Origin: Bacillota bacterium LX-D
GTDB lineage: Bacteria > Bacillota > DUOV01 > Zhaonellaceae
Direction: 5' to 3'
NCBI GenBank assembly: GCA_031628995.1
Contig: JAVLUO010000013.1
Location: 1-59,262, forward strand
Length of the DNA stretch: 59,262 nucleotides
Both the position numbers and the translations under genes were made by a program. Positions 34,802 to 44,812 of the stretch are shown piece after piece. The notes beneath the pieces are model-generated. The model saw only the letters and a list, made by a program, of their open reading frames with translations, was not told where the DNA came from and ran no database searches. The first letter of the stretch is position 1; every line of letters begins with the position of its first letter.

Positions 34802-35320
34802 TTACTTATCTTGTTTAGGCGAAAGAATCATAGTCATATTTTTTCCTTCTACGTTGGGAGCTTTTTCAACTCCTGCAATATCGCTTAACTGGTTAGCAAG
34901 TTTGAGGCAAAGTTCTTTGCCAAGGTCAGTGTGAGAGATTTCCCGTCCTCGAAACATAATGGTTACTTTGACTTTATCTCCACTTTGCAAAAATTTAATA
35001 GCATTTCTAGCCTTAACTTGAAAGTCATGCTCATCAATACCCAGCCGGAATTTGACTTCCTTAACATTTATAACTTTTTGCTTTTTCCGTGCTTCTTTTT
35101 CCCGTTTGCTTTGCTCATAAGAGTACTTACCAAAATCCATGATTCTGCAAACAGGTGGTTTCGCGGCAGAAGCTACTTCTACTAAATCCACGCCTCTTTC
35201 CTGGGCTAATTTTAAAGCATCCTTAAGAGCTAAAATCCCTAGTTGATCACCATTTGTATCAACTAAACGAACCTCACGAGCACGGATCTCTTCATTGACT
35301 CTCAAATCCTTACTAATAAT
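34802..35320 (-). CDS. infC: Translation initiation factor IF-3 (AUU start)
   Basis: About 172 residues. The site GGAGGTG (35330-35324) is followed by AAAATTATTAGTAAGGAT; the start is ATT at 35320 (or 35317), giving (M)ISKDLRVNEEIRAREVRL as in Bacillus IF-3. The upstream TTG and GTG overlap the ribosome-binding site and can be excluded. The N-domain is followed by the linker SKREKEARKKQKVINVKEVK and the C-domain with HTDLGKELCLKL. The rare AUU start lets IF-3 discriminate against its own mRNA. Confidence 0.95.
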   Translation of the reverse strand: MISKDLRVNEEIRAREVRLVDTNGDQLGILALKDALKLAQERGVDLVEVASAAKPPVCRIMDFGKYSYEQSKREKEARKKQKVINVKEVKFRLGIDEHDFQVKARNAIKFLQSGDKVKVTIMFRGREISHTDLGKELCLKLANQLSDIAGVEKAPNVEGKNMTMILSPKQDK

Positions 35321-35349
35321 TTTCACCTCCAAAAAATTTACCAGCTAAA

Positions 35350-35450
35350 TAATTAAAAATGCGGATGGTATATTCCATCCGCATTACATACTTAACCTTC
35401 TAAACTTAAACCTTATGAGCTCTTAGCAATAAGGTGAGAAGCGGACGGCT
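35350..35450 (-). promoter_or_regulatory. infC-rpmI-rplT leader attenuator
   Basis: In transcript order there is AGAAGC...GCTTCT, then ACCTTAT...ATAAGGT, then a hairpin GCGGATGG-aatata-CCATCCGC (35361-35382) ending in ATTTTTAATT, a terminator about 40 bases before the AUU start. This is the layout of an L20-type leader; the binding pocket itself was not checked. Confidence 0.7.
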
Positions 35451-35515
35451 TCTACTTATAGATAATATTATTACCTAATTATATTACTAAAAAAATTACA
35501 TTTAGTCAAGCGATA

Positions 35516-37426
35516 TTATTCTTTGTTTTTAATTTCTTGCAGAATCTGCGTACAAATATTTTCAATTGACATGGTACCCATATCTCCAGCACTTCTTTTG
35601 CGCACTGCTACAGTTTTTTCTGTGGCCTCTTTTTCTCCTATAACTAACATATAAGGTATTTTTTCTAACTGAGCCTCTCTAATTTTATAACCGATTTTTT
35701 CATTTCTTCCATCTACTTCTACTCTAATTCCTTGATTTTCAAGTGTTTTCTTTATCTCATATGCGTAATCTAGCTGCTTATCAACAATTGGTAAAATACG
35801 AGCTTGTACAGGAGCTAACCAGAGAGGAAAAGCCCCAGCATAATGTTCAATTAAGATACCAATAAATCTTTCTATACTGCCAAAAATAACACGGTGAATC
35901 ATTACTGGACGATGCTTTTGTCCATCCTCCCCAATAAAAGTTAAGTCAAATTTTTCGGGCATTTGAAAATCCAATTGAATTGTACCACACTGCCAGGTTC
36001 GTCCAATGGAGTCTTCTAAATGAAAATCAATTTTTGGACCATAAAATGCCCCATCGCCCTCATTAATTTTATAAGGCATATTTCTTTGTTCCAAAGCATT
36101 CTGTAGGGCGGAAGTAGCTTGTTCCCAAATTTCATCAGAACCCATGGCTTTTTCTGGTTTAGTCGAAAGTTCAACATAATATTTAAAACCAAATATGCTA
36201 TAAAGAGAATCTATCATATTAATGACATTTTTAATTTCATCAGTAATTTGCGAGTGAAGCATAAAAATATGCGCATCATCTTGGGTAAAAGCTCTTACCC
36301 GCATCAGCCCATGTAAAACACCAGATTTTTCGTGGCGATGAACCAATCCCAATTCTGCCATGCGTAGAGGAAAATCTCTATAACTATGCTGTTCTGTTTT
36401 ATAAACCAACAGTGCTCCGGGACAATTCATAGGTTTAATAGCATAATCTTGATCATCAATTTTAGTAAAGTACATATTTTCTTTATAATGATCCCAATGC
36501 CCTGATCTCTCCCACAAAGACCGATTTAATATGATTGGTGTTCTAATTTCTAAATACCCGTTTTTGCGGTGCTCAGCACGCCAAAAATTTTCTAATTCAT
36601 TGCGGATAATCATGCCTTTCGGATGGAAGAAAGGGAAACCAGGGCCTTCTTCATGCAAAGTAAATAATCCTAACTGTGCTCCTAATTTACGATGGTCTCT
36701 CTTTTTAGCCTCTTCCAGTTTATTTAAATAATCATCAAGTTGGGATTGTTTTGGAAATGATGTACCATAAATTCGCTGTAGCATTTTATTCTTTTCATTT
36801 CCGCGCCAATATGCTCCCGCTAGGCTCATTAATTTTACTGCTTTAATTTTACCCGTAGATGGTACATGGGGCCCAGCGCAAAGGTCTACAAAATCGCCTT
36901 GCTTGTACATACTTATTACAGCATCTTCCTGTAAATCATTGATTAGCTCTACTTTATATATTTCACCTTGTTCCTCAAAATACTTAAGAGCCTCTTCTCT
37001 GGGAACCTCTTTTCTATCAAAAAAATAATCTGCTTTAATAATCCGTTTCATTTCTTCCTCAATAGCATTTAAATCCTCCGGAGTAAAAACATGGGTTGTA
37101 TCAAAATCATAGTAAAATCCATTAGTTATTGCAGGTCCAATGCCGAATTTAACATCTGGAAAAAGGTGTTGCACAGCCTGAGCCATAATATGGGCAGTAC
37201 TATGGTGGTATGCTTTTGCTCCATCTTCGTTTTCAAAAGTTAAAATTTCTAATTCTCCATCTTTATCTATTTTATGATTTAGATCTACTACCTGGCCGTT
37301 CCATCTAGCTACTAAGGCCGTTTTTGCTAATTTTTGGCTAATTGAACGTGCAACTTCTGCTATTGTTATTCCGACTGGAAATTGGCGTTGATAGCCATCT
37401 TTTAAAGTGATATTGATTTCCGACAT
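35516..37426 (-). CDS. thrS: Threonyl-tRNA synthetase
   Basis: A 636-residue class II synthetase from ATG 37426 behind AAGGAGG. It has a TGS domain (1-60), an editing domain with HHSTAHIMAQA near 75-85 and DLCAGPHVPSTG, catalytic motif 2 (RMAELGLVHRHEKSGVLHGL) and motif 3 (PVMIHRVIFGSIERFIGIL). The anticodon-binding domain follows (LAPVQARILPI). Zinc ligands C and H are in NCPGAL and nearby histidines. Controlled by the T-box leader upstream. Confidence 0.97.
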   Translation of the reverse strand: MSEINITLKDGYQRQFPVGITIAEVARSISQKLAKTALVARWNGQVVDLNHKIDKDGELEILTFENEDGAKAYHHSTAHIMAQAVQHLFPDVKFGIGPAITNGFYYDFDTTHVFTPEDLNAIEEEMKRIIKADYFFDRKEVPREEALKYFEEQGEIYKVELINDLQEDAVISMYKQGDFVDLCAGPHVPSTGKIKAVKLMSLAGAYWRGNEKNKMLQRIYGTSFPKQSQLDDYLNKLEEAKKRDHRKLGAQLGLFTLHEEGPGFPFFHPKGMIIRNELENFWRAEHRKNGYLEIRTPIILNRSLWERSGHWDHYKENMYFTKIDDQDYAIKPMNCPGALLVYKTEQHSYRDFPLRMAELGLVHRHEKSGVLHGLMRVRAFTQDDAHIFMLHSQITDEIKNVINMIDSLYSIFGFKYYVELSTKPEKAMGSDEIWEQATSALQNALEQRNMPYKINEGDGAFYGPKIDFHLEDSIGRTWQCGTIQLDFQMPEKFDLTFIGEDGQKHRPVMIHRVIFGSIERFIGILIEHYAGAFPLWLAPVQARILPIVDKQLDYAYEIKKTLENQGIRVEVDGRNEKIGYKIREAQLEKIPYMLVIGEKEATEKTVAVRKRSAGDMGTMSIENICTQILQEIKNKE

Positions 37427-37450
37427 ATCAATTCCTCCTTTATATTGAGC

Positions 37451-37690
37451 AATAAAAAACTGCCAATCTCAAAGAGACGGCAGCACCGCGGTTCCACTCT
37501 TGTTAGAAAAGCAAAAACTTTTCTCACTTAACTCGATAACGCTCGAGAACGCCGAAACATACTTAATTCCGCTCCGGTACTCAGGGGTGGTCTTCGACTA
37601 ACCAAACCTAGGAATACTCACAGCAACTGTATTCCCTCTCTTTAAGCTTAAATTAGCCTACTTTCCCCTTCATCGCTTCTAAGTATTTTT
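37451..37690 (-). promoter_or_regulatory. T-box leader of thrS
   Basis: The minus strand has AGAGTGGAACCGCGGTGCTG (T-box core, 37481-37500), then a terminator (CTGCCGTCTC-tttGAGATTGGCAG and TTTTTTATT, 37451-37483). CTGAGTACCGGAG upstream may hold the ACC specifier. Confidence 0.9.
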
Positions 37691-37748
37691 CTAAGTAAAT
37701 TATATTCCCACCGACTATAATTTGTCAAATTTTTAACTACCAAATAAT

Positions 37749-38603
37749 CTACTCTTCACGGCATTTACTACATCCCGGACATATTACTACTCTCTCACCA
37801 AATACATTGTCAATGATTTTAATTGTGTTCTTAACTTCCTCCATATCTGGCAAGTGTAAGACTATCTGCTGAGGAGCTGTTGTTATTAGGGCACTGATTA
37901 GTAAATCTTCATAATTTATATCAGTGTCATATAAATCAACAACAAAATCCTCCAAATATTCATTAGTAATTACATTTTGTTTAGCATCGTATAATTGAAA
38001 GTAACCAGATGGTTTCAGTAGCACATGTACTTCTTGTACCTTAGTATCTTGCATTTCAACAAAATGACGCAAAAGTCGAATAAATTCATTATATTCCTTC
38101 TCCATTAAAAAACTATCTACTGCTGAATCTACGGCTTCTTCTAATTCACTCACATATTCTTTCAGCCTAAACTTAATAAATCCATCAATTATTAAATCAT
38201 CATGGGTTTCTAGATACTCTGCAATTTTTAATAATATTCTGTTTTTCCGAAGCAAGTTATCTTCATCTGCCAAAAATTGCAATGTCTTATCAAATATATT
38301 TTGTTTTTCTTCTTCTGTAAAATAACTATAACTACTTTTTATTATACCTTTAATTAAGTTTTCTTCCCATTTAGAAACTACTACTTCGGAAATTACCTGT
38401 GCTAAAAAATGTTTGAACTGCAATCCACCTTTGTCTGTCTTAGTTTTAGGTACTATGTTATAACCAAGAAAAGTATAATCTCCACTTGCTTTTTCCTGTA
38501 AATTGTATTCCACACCTTCAGCCTGCAACAACTTGAGTTCGTCATCAAGTTTATTGCGAATGAAATCGATGTGTCTGGTAGTGCCAATTGATATTAGCGA
38601 CAT
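37749..38603 (-). CDS. ytxC: YtxC-like sporulation protein
   Basis: A 284-residue protein from ATG 38603 (MSLISIGTTRHIDFIRNKLD) behind AAGGGGTG; the upstream extension in frame is not coding. The body matches the YtxC pattern: EVVVSKWEENLIKGII, FIKFRLKEYVSELEEAVD and the C-terminal VICPGCSKC. In Bacillus ytxC sits next to thrS, as here. It is required for normal sporulation in some reports, but its biochemistry is unknown. Confidence 0.8.
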   Translation of the reverse strand: MSLISIGTTRHIDFIRNKLDDELKLLQAEGVEYNLQEKASGDYTFLGYNIVPKTKTDKGGLQFKHFLAQVISEVVVSKWEENLIKGIIKSSYSYFTEEEKQNIFDKTLQFLADEDNLLRKNRILLKIAEYLETHDDLIIDGFIKFRLKEYVSELEEAVDSAVDSFLMEKEYNEFIRLLRHFVEMQDTKVQEVHVLLKPSGYFQLYDAKQNVITNEYLEDFVVDLYDTDINYEDLLISALITTAPQQIVLHLPDMEEVKNTIKIIDNVFGERVVICPGCSKCREE

Positions 38604-38744
38604 CGTTTTCACCCCTTCTCCTGCTATATTATATGTGTGGAATTTTATTTGTATACAAATTTGGATTCTATCCTTATTTTGATAAAATAAAAACAAAGGA
38701 ATTTAAAAGAAAGACAAATTTCTTTCTTCTAAATTCCTTTTAGA

Positions 38745-38821
38745 TGGTGGTCGCTACTGGACTTGAACCAGTGACCCCTTGCATGTCAAGCAAGTACTCT
38801 AACCATCTGAGCTAAGCGACC
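38745..38821 (-). tRNA. tRNA-Val (GAC)
   Basis: Minus-strand cloverleaf: acceptor GGTCGCT/AGCGACC, D-arm TAGCTCAGATGGTTAGAG, anticodon loop TTGACAT (GAC), T-arm ACTGG-TTCAAGT-CCAGT, discriminator A and encoded CCA at 38745-38747. Confidence 0.95.
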
Positions 38822-38894
38822 AATAAAAAATTGCCGAACACTTATATAGTATAGCTAAATATAAATATTTGTCAAGAATAAATTAAGAAAATCA

Positions 38895-38922
38895 CGGCAG
38901 GCTAGAGTATTCCAGCCTGCCG
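38895..38922 (-). terminator. gdhA terminator
   Basis: CGGCAGGCT and its complement AGCCTGCCG around a 10-base loop, 6 bases after the gdhA stop, followed on the minus strand by TGATTTTCTT. Confidence 0.75.
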
Positions 38923-38927
38923 ATAAA

Positions 38928-40298
<1,371 letters not shown>

Positions 40299-40302
40299 TT
40301 AG

Positions 40303-40342
40303 AAAAATAAAAAAAGCAACAGCTAAATAACCTGCTGTTGCT
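40303..40342 (-). terminator. glnA terminator
   Basis: AGCAACAGC...GCTGTTGCT (40315-40342) followed on the minus strand by TTTTTTTATTTTT. It ends the ANTAR-glnA transcript about 150 bases after the glnA stop. Confidence 0.85.
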
Positions 40343-40490
40343 AGTTTGCATTAACAGAAGCTTCTTGGACATCGTTGCCCTAAAATTATACCGTTTTAAA
40401 AAAGCAAAAAAAATTTACTTACTTGAATAGATTTTACTAGGATTTTTGCAAATTAACAACACTTTTTTTAGATGTATACAGTATTCTACC

Positions 40491-41786
40491 TTAATACTTA
40501 ACTAAGTATTCATTTCTTTCCCAAGGATGGATTGTCTTCTGATACCTTTGCCATTCCAATTTTTTCAGATTATAATATAAATCCACAATGTGTTTACCTA
40601 GAACTTTTTGAACTAATTCATCCTGCACTAATAAATCCAATGCTTCATTTAAATTTTGAGGTAATACTATTTCACCTAGTTCATCAGGTACATATGGCTT
40701 TCGAAGTTCCAGACTTTTTTCCATTCCATCTATTCCAGCAGCTAACAAAACTTCCAACGCTAAATAGGGATTGCAACACCCATCAGGACTTAACACTTCA
40801 AGCCACAATTCCCGCTCACTATTTTGAGCTATCCGCAACATCGTTGCTCTATTATCTACGGACCAACCTAAAACATTAGGGGATAATTTAGAAGCAATTA
40901 AACGTTTATATGAATTTACCAAAGGATTTGTTATAGCAGTAAGGCCTCGACCATGCTCCAGTATTCCAGCCATAAAATTTTGAGCTTCTATAGACATTTG
41001 ATAATTTTCCTGATGGCTATAAAACACATTCTGTAAAGCTTTATAAAGACTAAAACTAATTTGTAATGCAGATCCATCCATATCCGAAAAAGGCTTAGGC
41101 ATAAAAGATGCATGCAGTCCATGCCTTTGGGCAATTGTACGTACAACAAAGCGTAAGGTTGCTATTTTATCTGCTAAAGATAATATATGATCTGATTTAA
41201 GTGCTATTTCGTGCTGCCCTTGGCCCGCTTCATGATGTGATGAGCCAATTTCAAAACCCATTTCTTCCAAGGTCAATACCATTTCCCGGCGGGCATTCTC
41301 CCCTAAGTCAAGTGGTGTAAGGTCACAAAAGCCACCACGGTCATGTGTCATTGAAGTTGGCTGTCCCATTTCATCCTGCTTAAATAGGTAAAATTCAGCC
41401 TTAGCGCTTCCCAAAATCATAATATCTTTAAGTTTCATATTGCTAAGCACTTTTTTTAGGCTGTTTCTAGAACAACCCGGGTAAGGAGTACCATCTTCAT
41501 TATTAATATCACAAATTAACCGAGCAACTGCCCCTTCTTTTGGACGCCAAGGGAAAATAACGAAAGTATTAGGATCTGGCATCAGTCTAATTTGTTTTTT
41601 ACTGCTTGTCACTATTCCGTCCACCGCTGAACTATCAAAAAGTTCAAAACCTTCTAAGACTCTTGGTAAATCTTTAACTGTAATAGCAATATTTTTTAAC
41701 ATTCCAAAAATATCAGTAAATTGTAAGCGGACAAATTTCACATGGTCTTCTTCAGCCCTTTGGATAACGTCTTTTTTAGTTAACAT
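40491..41786 (-). CDS. glnA: Glutamine synthetase type I
   Basis: A 431-residue enzyme. It has KNIAITVKDLPRVLEG, the metal/substrate motifs (GSAKAEFYLF, EIGSSHHEAGQGQHEI, FMPKPFSDMDGSALQISFSL), NSYKRL, and SVDNRATMLRI near the ATP site. The NLYDLP-type adenylylation site of the enterobacterial branch is not seen, in line with a Firmicutes GSI-alpha enzyme regulated by feedback and by its ANTAR partner. It starts at ATG 41786, 20 bases after the ANTAR gene. Confidence 0.95.
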   Translation of the reverse strand: MLTKKDVIQRAEEDHVKFVRLQFTDIFGMLKNIAITVKDLPRVLEGFELFDSSAVDGIVTSSKKQIRLMPDPNTFVIFPWRPKEGAVARLICDINNEDGTPYPGCSRNSLKKVLSNMKLKDIMILGSAKAEFYLFKQDEMGQPTSMTHDRGGFCDLTPLDLGENARREMVLTLEEMGFEIGSSHHEAGQGQHEIALKSDHILSLADKIATLRFVVRTIAQRHGLHASFMPKPFSDMDGSALQISFSLYKALQNVFYSHQENYQMSIEAQNFMAGILEHGRGLTAITNPLVNSYKRLIASKLSPNVLGWSVDNRATMLRIAQNSERELWLEVLSPDGCCNPYLALEVLLAAGIDGMEKSLELRKPYVPDELGEIVLPQNLNEALDLLVQDELVQKVLGKHIVDLYYNLKKLEWQRYQKTIHPWERNEYLVKY

Positions 41787-41806
41787 TAGTATCCTCCTTT
41801 AAGGGT

Positions 41807-42388
41807 TTAAACACTAGAACTTAGTAATCTAATTATCTCTCTGGCAATTTGTTTCATGTTTTTTGATTGATCCATACTTAGCTTACGCATTAATTTATAT
41901 GCTTCGCCTTCATCAATTTTTTTTGCTTTTACTAACAATCCTTTAGCCCGTTCGATTAACTTTCTTGCTTCAAGTTCATCAAGTAATTTTCTTTTTTCTT
42001 GTTCAATAATTAAATTGCGCTCATGCCAATTAATGGCTAGTTGAGAAGCAATAATGAGACTGTTACTTTCAACTGGTTTAAGCAGCAAATTATAAGCCCC
42101 ACAGTCTTTAGCACTTTGTAGGATTTCCCAGGAAAAAAATGAAGCCACCAAAATTATTGGGCTGCCTTTTTGCTCACTAACTACACGAGCTATCTCAAAA
42201 CCATTCCTTCTAGGCAAATCAGTGCTGACTAAAGCTAAGTCAGGTTGCAGTTCAAAAATTAAGTTAGCAGCTTCTCTTCCATCGCCTGTTTCCCCTATAA
42301 TTATTGCACCTGTTTGGATTAATGTATTCGTAATGGCTTTGCGCTGTCCTTTTTCTGGTTCGGCAACAAAAACTTTAAAGCCATACAT
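41807..42388 (-). CDS. ANTAR-domain RNA-binding regulator (degenerate receiver)
   Basis: A 193-residue protein with a receiver-like domain (1-120) and an ANTAR domain (about 130-190: EARKLIERAKGLLVKAKKI, then SMDQSKNMKQIAREII). ANTAR proteins bind paired hexaloop hairpins and prevent termination. The receiver lacks its usual acidic pocket: where response regulators have DD it reads AEPE, and the phospho-aspartate position is serine (LALVSTDLPRRNG). It is therefore unlikely to be switched by phosphorylation. It sits directly upstream of glnA, as in other clostridia where such a protein controls nitrogen genes. Contact with GlnA itself is a possible signal (inference). Confidence 0.88.
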   Translation of the reverse strand: MYGFKVFVAEPEKGQRKAITNTLIQTGAIIIGETGDGREAANLIFELQPDLALVSTDLPRRNGFEIARVVSEQKGSPIILVASFFSWEILQSAKDCGAYNLLLKPVESNSLIIASQLAINWHERNLIIEQEKRKLLDELEARKLIERAKGLLVKAKKIDEGEAYKLMRKLSMDQSKNMKQIAREIIRLLSSSV

Positions 42389-42394
42389 ATTTAC

Positions 42395-42586
42395 TCACCA
42401 CTTACAGTTACCAAACATTGCGGTAACCAGGGCTAGTAAAAACATTGCGGTAACCAGGGCTAGTTTATCTGATTCATTAAGTATTTGCAGCTGTTGGCCA
42501 ATGTTCCTTGGATGAGTTATTAAATACGTAATTTTAAAAGTTCTAGTAAAAGTTCTTCTAGAAACTGCTCCGTTTTTTTTAGTCAT
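42395..42586 (-). CDS. Small hypothetical protein with in-frame repeat
   Basis: A 63-residue frame from ATG 42586 behind TAGGAGA, ending 6 bases before the ANTAR gene. Its basic N-terminus (MTKKNGAVSRRTFTRTFKI) is followed by THPRNIGQQLQILNESDK and then two copies of LALVTAMF. The repeat is a 27-base tandem duplication (42414-42437 and 42441-42464), exactly nine codons, so the frame is kept. The ribosome-binding site and position make it a plausible leader gene of the ANTAR-glnA operon, but I know no homologue. Confidence 0.5.
   Translation of the reverse strand: MTKKNGAVSRRTFTRTFKITYLITHPRNIGQQLQILNESDKLALVTAMFLLALVTAMFGNCKW
42414..42464. repeat. 27-base tandem duplication
   Basis: Two identical copies of AACATTGCGGTAACCAGGGC plus TAGT, start to start 27 bases, inside the small gene before the ANTAR regulator. 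Only two units, so not a CRISPR. Confidence 0.9.
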
Positions 42587-42662
42587 AAATAAATCTCCTA
42601 AAATAGTAATCTAAATACCTAGCTTATATTCTATTGTAAAATAATTTTTCCTCTAAAATAAA

Positions 42663-42698
42663 AAAGGCATTTATCACTATTCATGAATAAATGCCTTT
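42663..42698 (-). terminator. Terminator after DUF1540 gene
   Basis: AAAGGCATTTAT and its complement around a 12-base loop, followed on the minus strand by TTTTTTATTTT, 28 bases after the stop at 42726. Confidence 0.85.
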
Positions 42699-42725
42699 AA
42701 ATACAAATTTAACATAACATCTAAT

Positions 42726-42884
42726 TTATTTTAGTTCAAAACTTCCGCAGTCTGTTTGCTCAACTTTATCAGCAGTAGAAACATTTTTTACCACTTTGAT
42801 TTGTTCTAAAGAACAATAATTAGCTGAATCGACATGGTATTTGCATTCCGTAACTGTGCATCCGATATTTTCATTTTTGTTCAT
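42726..42884 (-). CDS. DUF1540 small cysteine-rich protein
   Basis: A 52-residue protein from ATG 42884 behind TTAGGAGGT, starting MNKNENIGCTVTECKYHVDS. The cysteines C9, C14, C24 and C46 (GCTVTEC, YCSL, TDCGSF) match the DUF1540 pattern, a probable metal-binding knuckle common in clostridia and often induced with sporulation. It is a single-gene unit with its own terminator. Confidence 0.85.
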   Translation of the reverse strand: MNKNENIGCTVTECKYHVDSANYCSLEQIKVVKNVSTADKVEQTDCGSFELK

Positions 42885-42957
42885 TTAATTACCTCCTAAA
42901 TTACTTTCAATTATTATCATATATTATTATTCTATAACTTCAAAAAATTATACTGCC

Positions 42958-43854
42958 TTAATTTATCCATTTGTCTATCTTCTGTTGACATGTTAAAACC
43001 TCGTAAAATACATCTCCTTTATATTTTAAACGTTGAGGCATGCTTTTTAGAGTAAACATATCAGGTGTAACGCCATTGCTCAATTCCTCCCACTCTAATG
43101 GACAAGATACTGGTGCACCCTTTCTTGGTCTAGGGCTATAAGGAGCAATTATGGTTTTACCTTTAATATTTTGAAGATAGTCCAAATATAATTTACCTTT
43201 TCTATCTATAATTTTTCGCTCTGTAGTCACTATTTGCGGAAAAGTAATTTCTAGTACTCTACAAAAGAAATAAGCAAATGACCTAACTTCTTGGTAAGTA
43301 TATTTAGGTACCAAAGGAACATAAACTTGCAAGCCAGTAGCTCCAGATGTTTTTGGAAAACCCTTTAACCCTTCCAAAAGCAATAATTCTTTTAATGCTA
43401 GTGCAATCTTTCGAACATCTTCAAAGTCCGTCTCTTCCATAGGGTCCAAATCAAAAACTGCAGCCTTAGGACAATCCAGATTATCTATACTAGAAAGCCA
43501 TGGATGTAATTCCAAACAAGCCTGATTAGCTGACCAGAGCAAGCTTTTTAAATCGTTTATTAGTGCATAATTAATTTTTTTGGCTCGCCCAGTTGATAAG
43601 CTAATTTCAGTATAGGTATCCATCCAACTAGGGGCATAAGCGGGTAAATTTTTTTGGTAAAACGCCTTTCCTGCTATTCCGTTAGGATACCTTGTAAACA
43701 CCATTGGACGATTTTCTAAATGCGGTAATATATACTCACTAACCTGGACATAGTAATTTATTAGATCGGCCTTTGTTACTTTATCCTCAGGCCAAATATA
43801 TTTATCTAGGTTGGTAAAATTTAATTTCTCTTGCTCTACTAATACTATGGGCAT
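42958..43854 (-). CDS. LigD-type NHEJ polymerase/primase
   Basis: A 298-residue protein from ATG 43854 (the AGGTGG site fits this start). It is the polymerase domain of LigD as a single protein: LDKYIWPEDKVTKADLINYY, RPMVFTRYPNGIAGKAFYQKN, then the catalytic acidic pair in AAVFDLDPME and the SGATGLQVYVPL motif. It adds nucleotides to broken ends before ligation. It is transcribed away from the ligase gene across a 40-base gap, so both may share a divergent promoter. Confidence 0.92.
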   Translation of the reverse strand: MPIVLVEQEKLNFTNLDKYIWPEDKVTKADLINYYVQVSEYILPHLENRPMVFTRYPNGIAGKAFYQKNLPAYAPSWMDTYTEISLSTGRAKKINYALINDLKSLLWSANQACLELHPWLSSIDNLDCPKAAVFDLDPMEETDFEDVRKIALALKELLLLEGLKGFPKTSGATGLQVYVPLVPKYTYQEVRSFAYFFCRVLEITFPQIVTTERKIIDRKGKLYLDYLQNIKGKTIIAPYSPRPRKGAPVSCPLEWEELSNGVTPDMFTLKSMPQRLKYKGDVFYEVLTCQQKIDKWIN

Positions 43855-43894
43855 TGTCGCCACCTACCATTAAATTAAATGAATCGGTGATTAA

Positions 43895-44812
43895 ATGTTA
43901 GACCTATTTAGACCTTTTAAACCTATGGAACCTAAAATTTTTCCTGAGCCTTTTGACAGCGAAGACTACGGTTTTCAAATTAAATGGGATGGGACACGTA
44001 TCCTTGCGCATATATATAACAATAAAATTATTTTATTTAATCGAAAAAAAAACGAAAGAACTCTCCAGTATCCTGAAATTACAGATCAACTTTCTAGTAT
44101 CTTTAATAATAAACAAGTTATTTTAGATGGGGAAATAATCTATCTCTCCCATGGTAAGCCCAATTTTCAAGAATTAATGCGGCGTGATAAAGCAAAAGAT
44201 GCAGGCACAATCAAATTATTACTTAACAAAATGCCCGTAACCTACATTGTTTTTGATATTCTTTTGCTTGATGGAAAAGAGCTGCAAACGTTGACTTTTA
44301 AAGAGCGGGATGAAATATTAAAAAATACCCTTATACCGAAATCTAATGTTATAACAACAGATACTTTCCCTATGAAAGGTAAAGCATTATTTAAAGTAGC
44401 CTCTGCACATAACCTTGAAGGAATTGTAGCTAAAAAATTTAATAGTCCCTATCAATTAGCATCCAAAACAGCAAACTGGTTGAAAATAAAAAATTGGCGA
44501 ACAATGAATGTCACTATCGGGGGATATATTTGCCAGGGAAACGATTTACGTTCTTTATTAATTGGCACAAAGGAAAATGAAGCACTAATCTATCAAGGTA
44601 AGGCAGCAGCTGGTTTAGACCAAAAACAGCTCAAAGATTTATTTGAAAAGTTGCATGAACAACAAACTAAATCTTCTCCTTTTCATCACTATCCGAAACT
44701 TAAAGAGAAAATACAATGGGTAAATCCTTTAATTGAATTAGTAGTAGAATATCTTGAATTTACTGAAGAAGGTTATTTAAGACAACCTGTAATAAAAAAA
44801 ATCCTTTATTAA
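43895..44812 (+). CDS. ATP-dependent DNA ligase (LigD ligase domain)
   Basis: A 305-residue stand-alone ligase. It has the adenylation motif I FQIKWDGTRILAH with the nucleotidyl lysine near residue 29, motif III (VILDGEIIYL), motif IV (NLEGIVAKKF) and motif V (NWLKIKNW), and an OB domain to the end. It lacks the phosphoesterase and polymerase domains of mycobacterial LigD; the polymerase is encoded divergently. It seals ends held by Ku. It converges on and overlaps ku by 4 bases. Confidence 0.93.
   Translation: MLDLFRPFKPMEPKIFPEPFDSEDYGFQIKWDGTRILAHIYNNKIILFNRKKNERTLQYPEITDQLSSIFNNKQVILDGEIIYLSHGKPNFQELMRRDKAKDAGTIKLLLNKMPVTYIVFDILLLDGKELQTLTFKERDEILKNTLIPKSNVITTDTFPMKGKALFKVASAHNLEGIVAKKFNSPYQLASKTANWLKIKNWRTMNVTIGGYICQGNDLRSLLIGTKENEALIYQGKAAAGLDQKQLKDLFEKLHEQQTKSSPFHHYPKLKEKIQWVNPLIELVVEYLEFTEEGYLRQPVIKKILY

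Noticed and set aside
42414-42464. CRISPR repeat
   Set aside because: Only two units with 3 bases between them, and they are in frame within a gene.
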